Assembly: GCA_003175865.1 (NCBI GenBank)
Contig: PSRF01000111.1
Span: 1 to 13,067, forward strand
DNA: 13,067 nucleotides
Reading direction: 5' to 3'
Source of the DNA: Blastocatellia bacterium
GTDB taxonomy: Bacteria; Acidobacteriota; Blastocatellia; Pyrinomonadales; Pyrinomonadaceae
The notes beneath the pieces are model-generated. The model saw only the letters and a program-made list of their open reading frames with translations. It had not been told where the DNA came from and searched no databases. Every line of letters starts with the position of its first letter. Position 1 is the stretch's first letter. Below are positions 6,370-13,030 of this stretch, in pieces. The position numbers and the translations under genes were made by a program.

Positions 6370-6762
6370 TCACTGCCATGACATATTTTGAAGTACGACG
6401 CGATAGCCGTCGGGATCTTCAAAGGTAACTCCCTGCAGATCCCAGTATGGATTGAATGACGAAACAGGCTCGTGTCCCTGGGAGACCAGGCGATCGATGC
6501 TAGCTTGCCACTCGTTCCGATCGGGCAAATAGAAAACCAGTAGGTTGTCTTGAGTCGGTGGCCGACCTGCGGCGTGCTCATGCCTACGTGTGAACTCGAG
6601 ATGATACGAGGCGCCAGCCAGCCCCAACATCACTCCGTCGAAGCCTTCGTGGTCATGAAACGAACCGAGCTCTTCGAGACCAAGCCCATCGATGTAAAAA
6701 CGTCTTACTTCTTCGAGATGGTCTGTCGGACGCGCCACTCGCAAGATCGTTTTGCTGTCCAT
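6370..6762 (-). CDS. VOC (glyoxalase fold) family protein
   Basis: 130 residues from the ATG at 6762 (an earlier TTG is possible). The two half-modules are clear: LRVARPTDHLEEVRRFYIDGLGLEEL followed by GFDGVMLGL and YHLEFTR, then NLLVFYLPDRNEWQASIDRLVSQGHEPV followed by GVTFEDPDGYRVVLQN. H16 and E57 (counting from the TTG) sit at metal-ligand positions. The final DPDGYRVVL replaces the usual E/H ligand by V or L, so it may be a binding protein or an altered enzyme. The gene differs clearly from the other VOC gene at 1659-2018. It follows the HxlR gene after 77 nt and is 7 nt ahead of the M28 peptidase. The stretch TAATTGATG occurs at the start of both genes. Confidence 0.88.
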   Translation of the reverse strand: MDSKTILRVARPTDHLEEVRRFYIDGLGLEELGSFHDHEGFDGVMLGLAGASYHLEFTRRHEHAAGRPPTQDNLLVFYLPDRNEWQASIDRLVSQGHEPVSSFNPYWDLQGVTFEDPDGYRVVLQNMSWQ

Positions 6763-6839
6763 CAATTAGTTGTTTAGCGTTTTACTTAATGTCTCGTTTA
6801 ACCGACCATCGTAACGGACAATCAAGATGTTTTCGTGTT

Positions 6840-7211
6840 TCAACTGATCCTACGTTCCATGTGAGACCTACCCCAGACGCGAACATTTTCAATCAGGGGC
6901 AATACAGACCGACCATACTCAGTCAAGGAATATTCAACTGGAGCTGGAACATTGCCTTTTGGATTCCGCTGCACTATTCCATCACTCACCAACTCGCGCA
7001 ATTGTTCGGTGAGAACCTTTTGCGAAATGCTTGGTATCGACTGACGAAGGCCCGCGAAGTGTTTCGGTGATTCAGCCAGAAAGTAAACAATAATCATTTT
7101 CCACTTACCACCGATGGCTGCGAGCGCCGCAGTCAAAGGGCACCCACCAACCGGGTTCGAACGTGTGCGATTCCGATCGTTACCTGGAGGTACCTTCTTG
7201 ATGGCCTGCAT
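6840..7211 (-). CDS. HxlR-family winged-helix transcription regulator
   Basis: 123 residues from the only ATG (7211); a TTG at 7256 would add 15 residues but overlaps the NIPSNAP start. The domain begins at G23-C24-PLTAALAAIGGKWK, the HxlR signature with its conserved cysteine, followed by the recognition-helix region ISQKVLTEQLRELVSDGIVQR and the wing VEYSLTEYGRSVLPLI. HxlR proteins are dimeric DNA-binding regulators; in several, the N-terminal Cys senses electrophiles or oxidants. It is divergent from the NIPSNAP gene with 44 nt between start codons, and the promoter elements lie over its own start, so it probably regulates itself and NIPSNAP (inference). The VOC and M28 genes downstream may be in the same transcript. 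Confidence 0.9.
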   Translation of the reverse strand: MQAIKKVPPGNDRNRTRSNPVGGCPLTAALAAIGGKWKMIIVYFLAESPKHFAGLRQSIPSISQKVLTEQLRELVSDGIVQRNPKGNVPAPVEYSLTEYGRSVLPLIENVRVWGRSHMERRIS

Positions 7212-7226
7212 GCGCGTGATTATAGT
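7198..7226 (+). promoter_or_regulatory. Sigma-70-type promoter for the NIPSNAP gene
   Basis: TTGATG at 7198-7203 (4 of 6 to TTGACA), a 17-nt spacer, and TATAGT at 7221-7226 (5 of 6 to TATAAT), ending 29 nt before the NIPSNAP ATG. It overlaps the first codons of the divergent HxlR gene. A perfect TATAAT on the opposite strand (7219-7224) overlaps this -10 and lies 7 nt from the HxlR ATG. The second box has no matching -35. Confidence 0.5.
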
Positions 7227-7255
7227 CCTGCTGAACACAAAATTTGGAGGACGCA

Positions 7256-7576
7256 ATGATAGTTGAGGTTAGAAGTTACCGAATCAAACCTGGTCATCGG
7301 GAAGAGTTCATCAAACTGTTTGAGACGCGAGCCATTCCGGCACTCCGAGAGTACGGAATGAAAGTTCTTGGGCCACTGTTGGATGTTGAGAACCCAAACA
7401 AGTTTGTGTTTTTGAGAAGTTTTCCGTCGCTCGAGGAGAGAGAGCGGATGAAGGACGCGTTTTATGGCAGTGAGTTGTGGAAGAACGAACTCGAAGGACT
7501 CGCCATGCCTTTGCTGGAAAGTTACGACGTCATTTTGTGTGAAGCGACACCAGGCTGTGCGTTTGATTTACCGTGA
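7256..7576 (+). CDS. NIPSNAP-family protein
   Basis: 106 residues from the ATG at 7256, chosen because GGAGGA (7246-7251) lies 4 nt upstream; a TTG at 7244 falls within that site's context and is not needed. The body MIVEVRSYRIKPGHREEFIKLFETRAIPALREYGMKV, then NKFVFLRSFPSLEERERMKDAFYGSELWKNE, is the NIPSNAP dimeric alpha+beta-barrel pattern (strand VEVRSYRIKPG, helix, FLRSF, SLEER, helix). Bacterial members are small cytoplasmic proteins of unclear function, sometimes next to oxidoreductases. It is divergent from the HxlR regulator, whose binding site probably overlaps this promoter. Convergent downstream is the SRPBCC gene, with a repeat-rich gap between them. Confidence 0.88.
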   Translation: MIVEVRSYRIKPGHREEFIKLFETRAIPALREYGMKVLGPLLDVENPNKFVFLRSFPSLEERERMKDAFYGSELWKNELEGLAMPLLESYDVILCEATPGCAFDLP

Positions 7577-7608
7577 AGAGGTTGGCCTGATAAATGAGAA
7601 GCATTAAT

Positions 7609-7703
7609 GCCTCTGCGTATCTCGGCGTTCTCTGCGTCTCTGGGGTCGAGTTCTTGGCGCGTTATTGAGAACCGCGGCGCTGAGAACCCTGAGGCCCGCA
7701 GAG
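7609..7703. repeat. Dispersed-type CTCTGCG repeat between convergent genes
   Basis: CTCTGCG at 7611-7617 starts a CTCTGCGT-rich stretch to about 7655, and CGCAGAG at 7697-7703 is its inverse. TGAGAACC occurs twice in direct order (7666-7673 and 7681-7688). The unit resembles a CTCTGCGT-type scattered repeat I recall from environmental bacteria. It lies between the 3' ends of the NIPSNAP and SRPBCC genes. No protein-coding signal is seen here. Confidence 0.6.
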
Positions 7704-7717
7704 ATCTGGTCCGAGCT

Positions 7718-8146
7718 TCATAAGGTTTGTGCCTCAACTGTCTTCTTCAGGTTCCGCAAAACCTCACGCCATGCGTCTCTGTTGAAACTGTAGAACTCAC
7801 TCCGCTCATCATATCCCGTCTGTCGGAAATCAACGGTTGTGCTATTGGCCCTCTCCTCAGTCAACTCGAAAATGAAATGCGTGCCTGTCCAAACTGAAGC
7901 AGGACTACTCTTCGGATGCGTGCTGATGCATTCCCACTCCACTCGCTTGTCCGGAACTGAATCCACGACGAGCAACTGAACGACGCCATGCTCCGGACCG
8001 GGATTGTGTTCCAGAACCAAACCACGATCTGTTTCGACAGCTGTTTGTTTGTCCCACCACTCACTGATTCCCTCTGGTGTTGAGATCGCGCGGTAAACTT
8101 TTTTCAACGGAGCGTCGATTGAAGCTTGGTGGTGAATAGTTGCCAT
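7718..8146 (-). CDS. SRPBCC / AHSA1 (START-like) domain protein
   Basis: 142 residues from the ATG at 8146, which has AGGGGAG 5-6 nt upstream; the longer open frame to 8233 adds a poorly structured 29 residues and is rejected. The domain is complete: strand HHQASIDAPLKKVYRAISTPEGISEWW, GVVQLLVVDSVPDKRVEWEC, a THFIFELTEE strand, TTVDFRQTGYDE and a C-terminal helix SFNRDAWREVLRNLKKTVEA. This is the helix-grip fold of AHSA1/SRPBCC proteins, which bind hydrophobic ligands or act as Hsp90-cochaperone-like or polyketide-type proteins. No enzymatic residues can be assigned. It converges on NIPSNAP with about 140 nt between, and its promoter should lie in the 366-nt gap upstream. Confidence 0.88.
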   Translation of the reverse strand: MATIHHQASIDAPLKKVYRAISTPEGISEWWDKQTAVETDRGLVLEHNPGPEHGVVQLLVVDSVPDKRVEWECISTHPKSSPASVWTGTHFIFELTEERANSTTVDFRQTGYDERSEFYSFNRDAWREVLRNLKKTVEAQTL

Positions 8147-8512
8147 GATGTCTCCCCTGGATTTGCGCTTTATTTTTAGCCTGACTCGATTTGTTGTTTG
8201 GGCGCCGTTAGTGGGCCCGCAATCTTGACGCAACTAACAAATAGGCATAGTCTCTGCCAACACTAAATCGCGAAGAACCTCGGTTGTACAAGACTGATAC
8301 CCAGATTATCAGCCTTACCCCGAAATTGAGCTGGCCCATAAGGTGCGGCTTTAGTCCAGCAAAGAAGTTCGTTCACTTACATCAACCTGGCTATCAACGT
8401 TTCGAGTGAACGTGTCTGCTGGAACTTGAGTCCACCTTGGGGCCTTCCTGGACAGATTAGCCAAAGTCTTATTGGCAATCTGCTGAACTTATTATCCAAA
8501 AGGAGACCTCAA
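8147..8512. other. 366-nt divergent intergenic region with a bulged stem
   Basis: No coding region is supported here. It separates the SRPBCC gene (minus) from the secreted-protein gene (plus), so it should hold promoters for both. The best sigma-70-like pair on the plus strand is TTGACG at 8225-8230 and TAGTCT at 8248-8253 with a 17-nt spacer, which is weak at -10. The stretch 8353-8426 can fold into a long two-part stem (listed separately). I see no other repeats. Confidence 0.45.
8353..8426 (+). promoter_or_regulatory. Bulged stem in the leader of the secreted-protein gene
   Basis: AGTCCAGCA (8353-8361) pairs with TGCTGGAACT (8417-8426, one extra base), and CGTTCACT (8370-8377) pairs exactly with AGTGAACG (8405-8412). 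An internal loop of 8 and 4 nt separates the two stems, and the apical loop is 27 nt. It ends 87 nt before the ATG at 8513. It may be a 5' UTR structure or a binding site; unproven. Confidence 0.4.
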
Positions 8513-9031
8513 ATGAAAAAGCATTTGGTTCAGCTGCTGGCGCTCGGCATAGTGGCCTTCGCCTTGACGTTTACGATTGCACCAAAGTCTTCGGCAGCGA
8601 GTTCTACTCAGGACCACTTCACGGTGCCGTTTTCGATCCCGTTCGGTGTTCCCTGTGCAGATCTTCCGCCGGGCGTTACGCAAATTGACGGAGTCGCAAA
8701 TTTCTTTGTTGTAACAACCACACGTGTGGACAGCGCCGGCGTCGCTCATATCAACATGAATGGGCAGGCTGATGGTGACGCGACTGACAATAACGGCGTG
8801 GCGTATCACTTCAATTATGCGAATCATTTTAGTCTTGACGTGCCGCCTGGCGATTTCCCGATCCCCATTCATATGAGTGATCACTTCAATCTAAACGGAA
8901 ACGGGAAAGATGCCCATATGCGCGTGGGTTTTGTGATCAGAGGCACGATTCAAGACGCGAACGACCTTTTTCCATGGCACACAACCGCCATCAATATCCG
9001 TGGTGATGCGTTCAACTGCGATCCCATTTAG
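8513..9031 (+). CDS. Small secreted beta-rich protein, unknown function
   Basis: 172 residues from the ATG at 8513, preceded by AGGAGA (8501-8506, 6-nt gap); a frame-compatible ATG-like start at 8426 lacks this. The signal peptide runs through about residue 29 (LVQLLALGIVAFALTFTIAPKSSAA|S). The mature part is beta-rich (DHFTVPFSIPFGVPCADLPPG, NFFVVTTTRVDSAGVAHINMNG, VGFVIRGTIQD). Two cysteines, C48 and C169 (GDAFNCDPI at the end), could form a disulfide linking the ends. The His count is high (HFNYANHFSLD, IPIHMSDHFN), so metal or heme contact is possible but unproven. The di-heme peroxidase gene follows after 87 nt with a hairpin between, so the two may be co-transcribed. Confidence 0.82.
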   Translation: MKKHLVQLLALGIVAFALTFTIAPKSSAASSTQDHFTVPFSIPFGVPCADLPPGVTQIDGVANFFVVTTTRVDSAGVAHINMNGQADGDATDNNGVAYHFNYANHFSLDVPPGDFPIPIHMSDHFNLNGNGKDAHMRVGFVIRGTIQDANDLFPWHTTAINIRGDAFNCDPI

Positions 9032-9058
9032 CTGAAGAGGGCGTACCTAAAGAACAGG

Positions 9059-9082
9059 GCGGTCGGGACTCATCCTGGCCGC
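9059..9082 (+). terminator. Intergenic hairpin between secreted protein and peroxidase genes
   Basis: A 10-bp stem, GCGGTCGGGA (9059-9068) with TCCTGGCCGC (9073-9082), including two G-U pairs, and a CTCA loop. It lacks a clear T-tract downstream, so it is a weak intrinsic terminator, an mRNA stabiliser for the upstream gene, or an attenuator. It lies 27 nt after the stop and 36 nt before the next GTG. Confidence 0.45.
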
Positions 9083-9118
9083 TCTCACAATTAGCACAAT
9101 AGCGAGCGAGGAGGTACC

Positions 9119-10531
9119 GTGCGTCTTCATAAGCTTCGGCTTCTGATAATTCTGTCAATCGCTCCCATCGTAGTCTTTCTAGTTGCACCGAGTCTAAGCA
9201 GTGCGAGTCACACGACACTTGATCAGCAGCTCAGTTCAACACTTCAAGCGTTCGGGTTCACCGGACGAATCGAGTCGACACTTCAGGAGAGATTGGGGCG
9301 TAATCTCGACAACCGTAAGATCGAGCTTGGACGTCTTCTCTGGTTCGATACCATTGGCGGCTTAAACAACGACAACACCTGCGGCGGCTGTCATTCACCA
9401 ACGAATGCTTTCGGTGACACTCAATCGATCGCTATTGGCATCAACAACAATTTGACCGTTGGACCACATCGCAGTGGACCACGTAATCAAAGACGAACCC
9501 CAATCATCATTAATGCGGCCTTTTATCCTTCATTGATGTGGAACTCTCGATTTGCTTCTTTATCACGTAACCCTTTCGACAACACCAGCGGTTTTGCTTT
9601 TCCACCACCTGAGCAGCTGACTCTGTCGTATTTACCGCACTTGCTTGATGCCCAAGCGTTCATTCCGCCGACTGAACGAGTTGAAGTCGCAGGTTTTACT
9701 TTCCCAGGTGACAACTACGCTATCAGAGCCGAAGTCTTGAATCGCCTGAACGCAGTACCCGAATATAGGAAGCTGTTTGGAAAGATCTTTCCGGACGTGA
9801 AGAATGGTGCGCCGATTAATTTCGATATGTTCGGGGAAGTCATCGCTGAGTTTGAATTCAGCCTTGTCTTTACAAACGCACCAATTGATCAGTTTGCGCG
9901 AGGTCAGAAAAATGCAATGTCGGAGAGTCAAAAGAAAGGCGCTTTGTTGTTCTTCGGGAGAGCCGATTGCGTAGCCTGTCACAGAGTGTCGGGACAATCG
10001 AATGAAATGTTCAGCGACTTCTCACAGCATGTTATTGGTGTTCCACAAATTGCGCCGCAACCTGGAAATCCCAGCGCCGGTAATGTCACGTTCGATGGTC
10101 CTGGTCAGAATGAGGATTTTGGACTGGAGCAGGTAACGCGTAACTCGAACGACCGGTATATGTTTCGCACTTCGCCCCTTCGTAATGCTGCAATGCAGCC
10201 AGCTTTCTTTCACAACGGCTCATTCACTCGAATCGAAGATGCTATTCGCTACCATCTAAATGTGAGTTCGTCTGTAAACGCTTATAACCCGACATCGGCG
10301 AGCGTCGCGTTGGATCTTCGAGGTCCGTTGGGACCAATGGCACCGGTGCTCGCGAGATTGGATCCTTTACTTGTAGATCCAATTCAACTCACAGATGAAG
10401 AATTTGCTGAGTTGGTTGATTTCGTGGAGAACGGTCTGTTGGACGAAAGGGCAAGGCCGGAAAATCTACGAAAGCTAGTGCCTAAATCGGTTCCGAGCGG
10501 AAGACCAGTACTGACGTTCGAGTTTCCATAA
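9119..10531 (+). CDS. Di-heme cytochrome c peroxidase (MauG/CcpA-like), exported
   Basis: 470 residues. GTG start at 9119, supported by GAGGAGG (9108-9114) 4 nt upstream. The signal peptide covers about 1-30 (LVAPSLSSAS|H). Two heme-binding motifs are clear: C88-G-G-C-H92 (NTCGGCHSP) and C284-V-A-C-H288 (ADCVACHRV), with the usual spacing of nearly 200 residues. The family C-terminal signature RTSPLRNAAMQPAFFHNGSFTRIEDAIRYH (about 350-379) is present. The family uses c-type hemes to reduce hydrogen peroxide with electrons from a cytochrome, or (MauG-like) to oxidise a protein partner; which one applies here cannot be decided. The product is periplasmic. It follows the small secreted protein gene by 87 nt. 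The downstream methyltransferase gene converges with a gap of only 5 nt. Confidence 0.93.
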   Translation: MRLHKLRLLIILSIAPIVVFLVAPSLSSASHTTLDQQLSSTLQAFGFTGRIESTLQERLGRNLDNRKIELGRLLWFDTIGGLNNDNTCGGCHSPTNAFGDTQSIAIGINNNLTVGPHRSGPRNQRRTPIIINAAFYPSLMWNSRFASLSRNPFDNTSGFAFPPPEQLTLSYLPHLLDAQAFIPPTERVEVAGFTFPGDNYAIRAEVLNRLNAVPEYRKLFGKIFPDVKNGAPINFDMFGEVIAEFEFSLVFTNAPIDQFARGQKNAMSESQKKGALLFFGRADCVACHRVSGQSNEMFSDFSQHVIGVPQIAPQPGNPSAGNVTFDGPGQNEDFGLEQVTRNSNDRYMFRTSPLRNAAMQPAFFHNGSFTRIEDAIRYHLNVSSSVNAYNPTSASVALDLRGPLGPMAPVLARLDPLLVDPIQLTDEEFAELVDFVENGLLDERARPENLRKLVPKSVPSGRPVLTFEFP

Positions 10532-10536
10532 AGGTT

Positions 10537-11091
10537 TTAGAAAAAGCCGGGAATCAAACGTTTTGTTTGTTTTGCGTACTCGACATACTCATCGTCGAAG
10601 GTCTCTCTAAGCGCCTGCTCCTCCACGTGTATTCGATACGCCGTCGCCAGCGCATAGGGAATTGAGCTAAAAAGAAGACTGATCCAGTTTGAAAACGCCA
10701 GACCTAATCCCAGGTGAGCGATGAGAGTACCTGTGTACGCCGGGTGACGAACATAACGATACAGACCTCCTCGGATCAGCGTGTGGTCGTTTTTAATGAG
10801 CACCGTACCTGTGAAATATTGGCCCAGGTTGTGAATTGCTGTCCAACGAATAACAATTCCCACAAGTAGAACGACAACACCGAGCTCGCCAAGTTTGTCG
10901 ACGTGAAGACGTCCGATTTCAGTAAAGCCAAACATCATTCCGATGGGTTCAATTAGATTGGCCGCGTCCCACAGCATCGCCGAATTCTTGTCCCAGTCTT
11001 TTTGCGGAATGACTTTGTATCGTCGTAGGTAGGGATATTCAACCGCAATCCACAAACATCGAACCAGAATAGCAAGGATGGGGATAACCAC
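10537..11091 (-). CDS. Isoprenylcysteine/PEMT-type membrane methyltransferase (ICMT-like)
   Basis: 184 residues from the GTG at 11091 (the in-frame ATG just upstream is followed by a stop). An AAGGAA lies about 9 nt upstream. Membrane segments appear at about 2-18, 70-87 and 124-153. The catalytic region carries the family signature GLYRYVRHPAYTG (109-121) and then VEEQALRETFDDEYVEYAKQTKRLIPGF at the C-terminus: the R-H-P loop and E157-E158 bind S-adenosylmethionine and the substrate. Bacterial members methylate lipids, thiols or unknown small molecules in the membrane; the substrate cannot be read here. It converges with the peroxidase with a 5-nt gap and diverges from the PEP-CTERM gene over 265 nt. 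Confidence 0.9.
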   Translation of the reverse strand: MVIPILAILVRCLWIAVEYPYLRRYKVIPQKDWDKNSAMLWDAANLIEPIGMMFGFTEIGRLHVDKLGELGVVVLLVGIVIRWTAIHNLGQYFTGTVLIKNDHTLIRGGLYRYVRHPAYTGTLIAHLGLGLAFSNWISLLFSSIPYALATAYRIHVEEQALRETFDDEYVEYAKQTKRLIPGFF

Positions 11092-11272
11092 GGTTCACAT
11101 TCCTTGTTGGTCCACGCAATGTCCCCGCAGCGTCACTAAATTATTCCGAAACGTTTTCATGCTTCACATCATAAGGATTAAGTAGTCGCAAAAGTTTCTT
11201 TCGAAGGAACTCAAAACATTCGTCTCTGATGAATGTGAGTGCGCCCTGTCTCCTTCTTAGTTGCCGGATTAC

Positions 11273-11318
11273 GAGTCCAAGGTTTCTGGTGAGTGCCACG
11301 AATCAGAACCAGAGACTC
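11273..11318 (+). promoter_or_regulatory. Bulged stem-loop in the leader of the PEP-CTERM gene
   Basis: GAGTC (11273-11277) and TCTGGT (11285-11290) pair with ACCAGA (11308-11313) and GACTC (11314-11318): 11 perfect pairs with a 7-nt bulge (11278-11284) on the 5' side and a 17-nt loop. It ends 38 nt before the ATG at 11357. It may affect translation or bind a factor; this is only a structural observation. A second smaller palindrome (AGTTTCTT and AAGGAACT, 11193-11211, one G-U pair) lies further upstream. No convincing promoter was found in the surrounding 11092-11356 gap. Confidence 0.4.
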
Positions 11319-11356
11319 CTTCAATTACATCACGTCAGCCAAAAGAGGAGGATATT

Positions 11357-12066
11357 ATGCCCAGTATTCGAAAAATTTTGACTCTCGCCGCAATTGTGTT
11401 TGCCATCTATTGCGGCCCTTCAGGTGCGATCCGCGCGACACCTGTCGCGATTGGCTTCCCACCTCCTGGCGTTACTGTCAGTCCAAGTGGAACTTCAGGC
11501 TCAACGGCCGGAAGAACATTCGCGTACACCGTTACACTAAATCCACCGACTGGTTACACAGATCTGTATTGGACCATGGAAGGGGTTCAAGGCCCTCTTT
11601 CAAGCATGAGCACGGGAGGCACAATTCAGAACCTTACATTCCAGGGCTTTCAATCCGGTACAGGTTACGTGTGGACAGGTAACCTGTGGACGATCCAAAC
11701 CGCAAGTGGCAACCAAACATTTCAGACGAGTTCGTCCTTAACGTAACCGGCGCATCACCTGTAACAACGCGAGGTGCGTTAGGTTTGCCAGGTAATGCAA
11801 GCGATCCGGTGTTTGCGATCAACGGTAATTTCAGCGCGACTTTCAGTTTTCAGGCACTCAACGGCTCTACCTGGATGGGTGTCGACGATCTGTTTAATTC
11901 TCTCAGTACAACTTGCTCCAATTGTGTACTGAAGTCCGCAACGGGCCAATTTTATGGCGACCCGATGCCGGAGCCTGGTTCTTTATTCCTAATGGGAACT
12001 GCCCTGGCAGGATTGGGTGGTTATCTACGGAAGCGACAAGCACGAACTCCGGTAAGACCAGATTGA
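11357..12066 (+). pseudogene. PEP-CTERM exported protein, split by a frameshift
   Basis: ATG 11357 has AGAGGAGGA (11344-11352) 4 nt upstream. The first part (11357 to about 11728) encodes a signal peptide (MPSIRKILTLAAIVFAIYC, to about residue 30) and a Gly/Ser/Thr-rich beta protein ending WTIQTASGNQTFQT, then runs into TAA at 11744. Near 11728 the sensible frame shifts to EFVLNVTGASPVTTRGALGLPGN and continues to 12066. That frame ends with a PEP-CTERM sorting signal: M-PEP-GSLFLMG (PEP codons at 11968-11976), a hydrophobic stretch, then LRKRQAR. One missing base near 11726-11731 would restore a protein of about 236 residues. The family is exported and processed by exosortase, usually for exopolysaccharide-linked surface material. 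C77 and C80 (TTCSNC, second part numbering) form a CxxC pair. It could be a real mutation or a sequence error. Confidence 0.85.
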
Positions 12067-12080
12067 TTTGAGCTGCACTA

Positions 12081-12109
12081 AATCTCCGCGGTCCTCACTT
12101 GCGGAGATT
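12081..12109 (+). terminator. Rho-independent-like terminator after the PEP-CTERM gene
   Basis: A perfect 9-bp stem, AATCTCCGC (12081-12089) with GCGGAGATT (12101-12109) and an 11-nt loop, 15 nt after the PEP-CTERM stop. A moderately T/G-rich stretch (GGTGGGTTCTGTCTT) follows. It lies between convergent genes and could serve either, though the minus-strand side lacks a T-tract. Confidence 0.65.
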
Positions 12110-12157
12110 GGTGGGTTCTGTCTTGATCACATAATCCACGAACAAAGTTTCGACCTA

Positions 12158-12706
12158 TTATCTTTCGATAAAGCTTTCAACTAGACGCAATCGTTGGGTT
12201 GTTGAGCCTCGTGCCTCGACAATGGTCGCCTTATCGCTCGCGTGAAGTTCCTCAAATATCTCGACCAGTTGCGAGTTTACTTCTTCGCGCAGAGCCGTAT
12301 CTTCCTCGACTGGTATCTCAATGCAATCATCCAGTGGGATGAAGACAATAAGATCGAACTGTTTGATGGCGGCCTCACAGTAATGGCATACCTCTTCGAT
12401 AAGCGCTTGACTTATCGATTCGCGAAGTAGAACTCTCAACGCAAGGATGTAGGCCAGGAAATCAAATGGACTTCGTTCAAAGATGACATCCCCATTGACT
12501 GTGTGCAGAGTCAACTGCTCAACCTGAAATAGCAACTGTCTGAAGAAATCCTGAGCGCTTGGCATTGATGAGAATTCGTCACCGTACTCCTCAACCAGAG
12601 TGACGTACGGCTCCGGCTCAAACGTGAAGTGCGGATGGTTACGCAAAAACTCATCGATTAGAGTCGTCTTGCCGACGCAATGACTTCCTGAAACCGCGAT
12701 TCGCAT
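12158..12706 (-). CDS. P-loop NTPase, AAA_28-like (NadR/kinase-type ATP-binding)
   Basis: 182 residues from the ATG at 12706; the longer TTG frame to 12778 adds 24 residues before the first strand and is rejected, although no clear Shine-Dalgarno precedes the ATG. MRIAVSGSHCVGKTTLIDEFL places the P-loop G7-S-H-C-V-G-K-T-T right after the first strand. DVIFERSPFDFLAYI (about 73-87) is the DxERSP/LID-like segment of the AAA_28/thymidylate-kinase-type branch. The C-terminal QFDLIVFIPLDDCIEIP and DKATIVEARGSTTQRLRLV complete the fold. The family uses ATP for small-molecule kinase or ligand-binding roles; the substrate is unknown. It follows the zinc-ribbon gene by 80 nt on the same strand and may be co-transcribed with it. 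It converges on the PEP-CTERM gene. Confidence 0.85.
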   Translation of the reverse strand: MRIAVSGSHCVGKTTLIDEFLRNHPHFTFEPEPYVTLVEEYGDEFSSMPSAQDFFRQLLFQVEQLTLHTVNGDVIFERSPFDFLAYILALRVLLRESISQALIEEVCHYCEAAIKQFDLIVFIPLDDCIEIPVEEDTALREEVNSQLVEIFEELHASDKATIVEARGSTTQRLRLVESFIER

Positions 12707-12786
12707 TTGGTCAACTGTTTCAATCGTTTTCGCGCTGTGCGCGAATGGCTCTCTACAGTGATAGCTCCGGAAAAACAAAACGTAAG

Positions 12787-13014
12787 TTAAGAGGGTTCTT
12801 CTTTAACCTCACGCATGCGGCGTTTCTTGTCGCTCATCCATTGTCTTTCACACATAACACACTGAACGCGGTCTTCGCGCAGACCCCTTAAGAGATACTT
12901 GAGACGATTGCCACAGTGTGGACACGAGTCGCGTCCGACCAGCCAATAGAAGATTGTGTCTGGAAGGAAGAATAGTAGTAAGTAAAGCAAGTCGCCCATG
13001 AGGTTAATCACCAT
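12787..13014 (-). CDS. Small membrane-anchored zinc-ribbon protein
   Basis: 75 residues. The first 26 residues (LMGDLLYLLLFFLPDTIFYWLVG) form one membrane segment. The C-terminal half has C31-P-H-C34 and C52-V-M-C55, the four ligands of a zinc ribbon, then a basic tail (SDKKRRMREVKEEPS). The product is probably an inner-membrane protein with the ribbon on the cytoplasmic side, where it could bind DNA, RNA or protein; the partner is unknown. The ATG at 13014 has no clear Shine-Dalgarno; an ATG five codons later is an alternative. The AAA_28-like gene follows on the same strand 80 nt downstream. A GC-rich palindromic repeat lies directly upstream at the window edge. Confidence 0.75.
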   Translation of the reverse strand: MVINLMGDLLYLLLFFLPDTIFYWLVGRDSCPHCGNRLKYLLRGLREDRVQCVMCERQWMSDKKRRMREVKEEPS

Positions 13015-13030
13015 CGGCGATCGAAGCCCG

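Noticed and set aside
6789..7070. Plus-strand open frame over the HxlR gene
   Set aside because: It is antisense to a clear HxlR domain and has no ribosome site or recognisable protein pattern.
7212..7256. TTG start for the HxlR gene
   Set aside because: It would overlap the NIPSNAP start and ribosome site; the added residues lie outside the family domain.
8147..8233. Longer N-terminus for the SRPBCC gene
   Set aside because: The ATG at 8146 has a strong AGGGGAG site and begins exactly at the first strand of the domain.
8426..8512. Longer N-terminus for the secreted-protein gene
   Set aside because: It adds 29 residues ahead of a good signal peptide and lacks a Shine-Dalgarno, whereas AGGAGA precedes the ATG at 8513.
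11720..11750. Programmed ribosomal frameshift in the PEP-CTERM gene
   Set aside because: No slippery heptamer, stimulatory Shine-Dalgarno or downstream pseudoknot is visible at the break.
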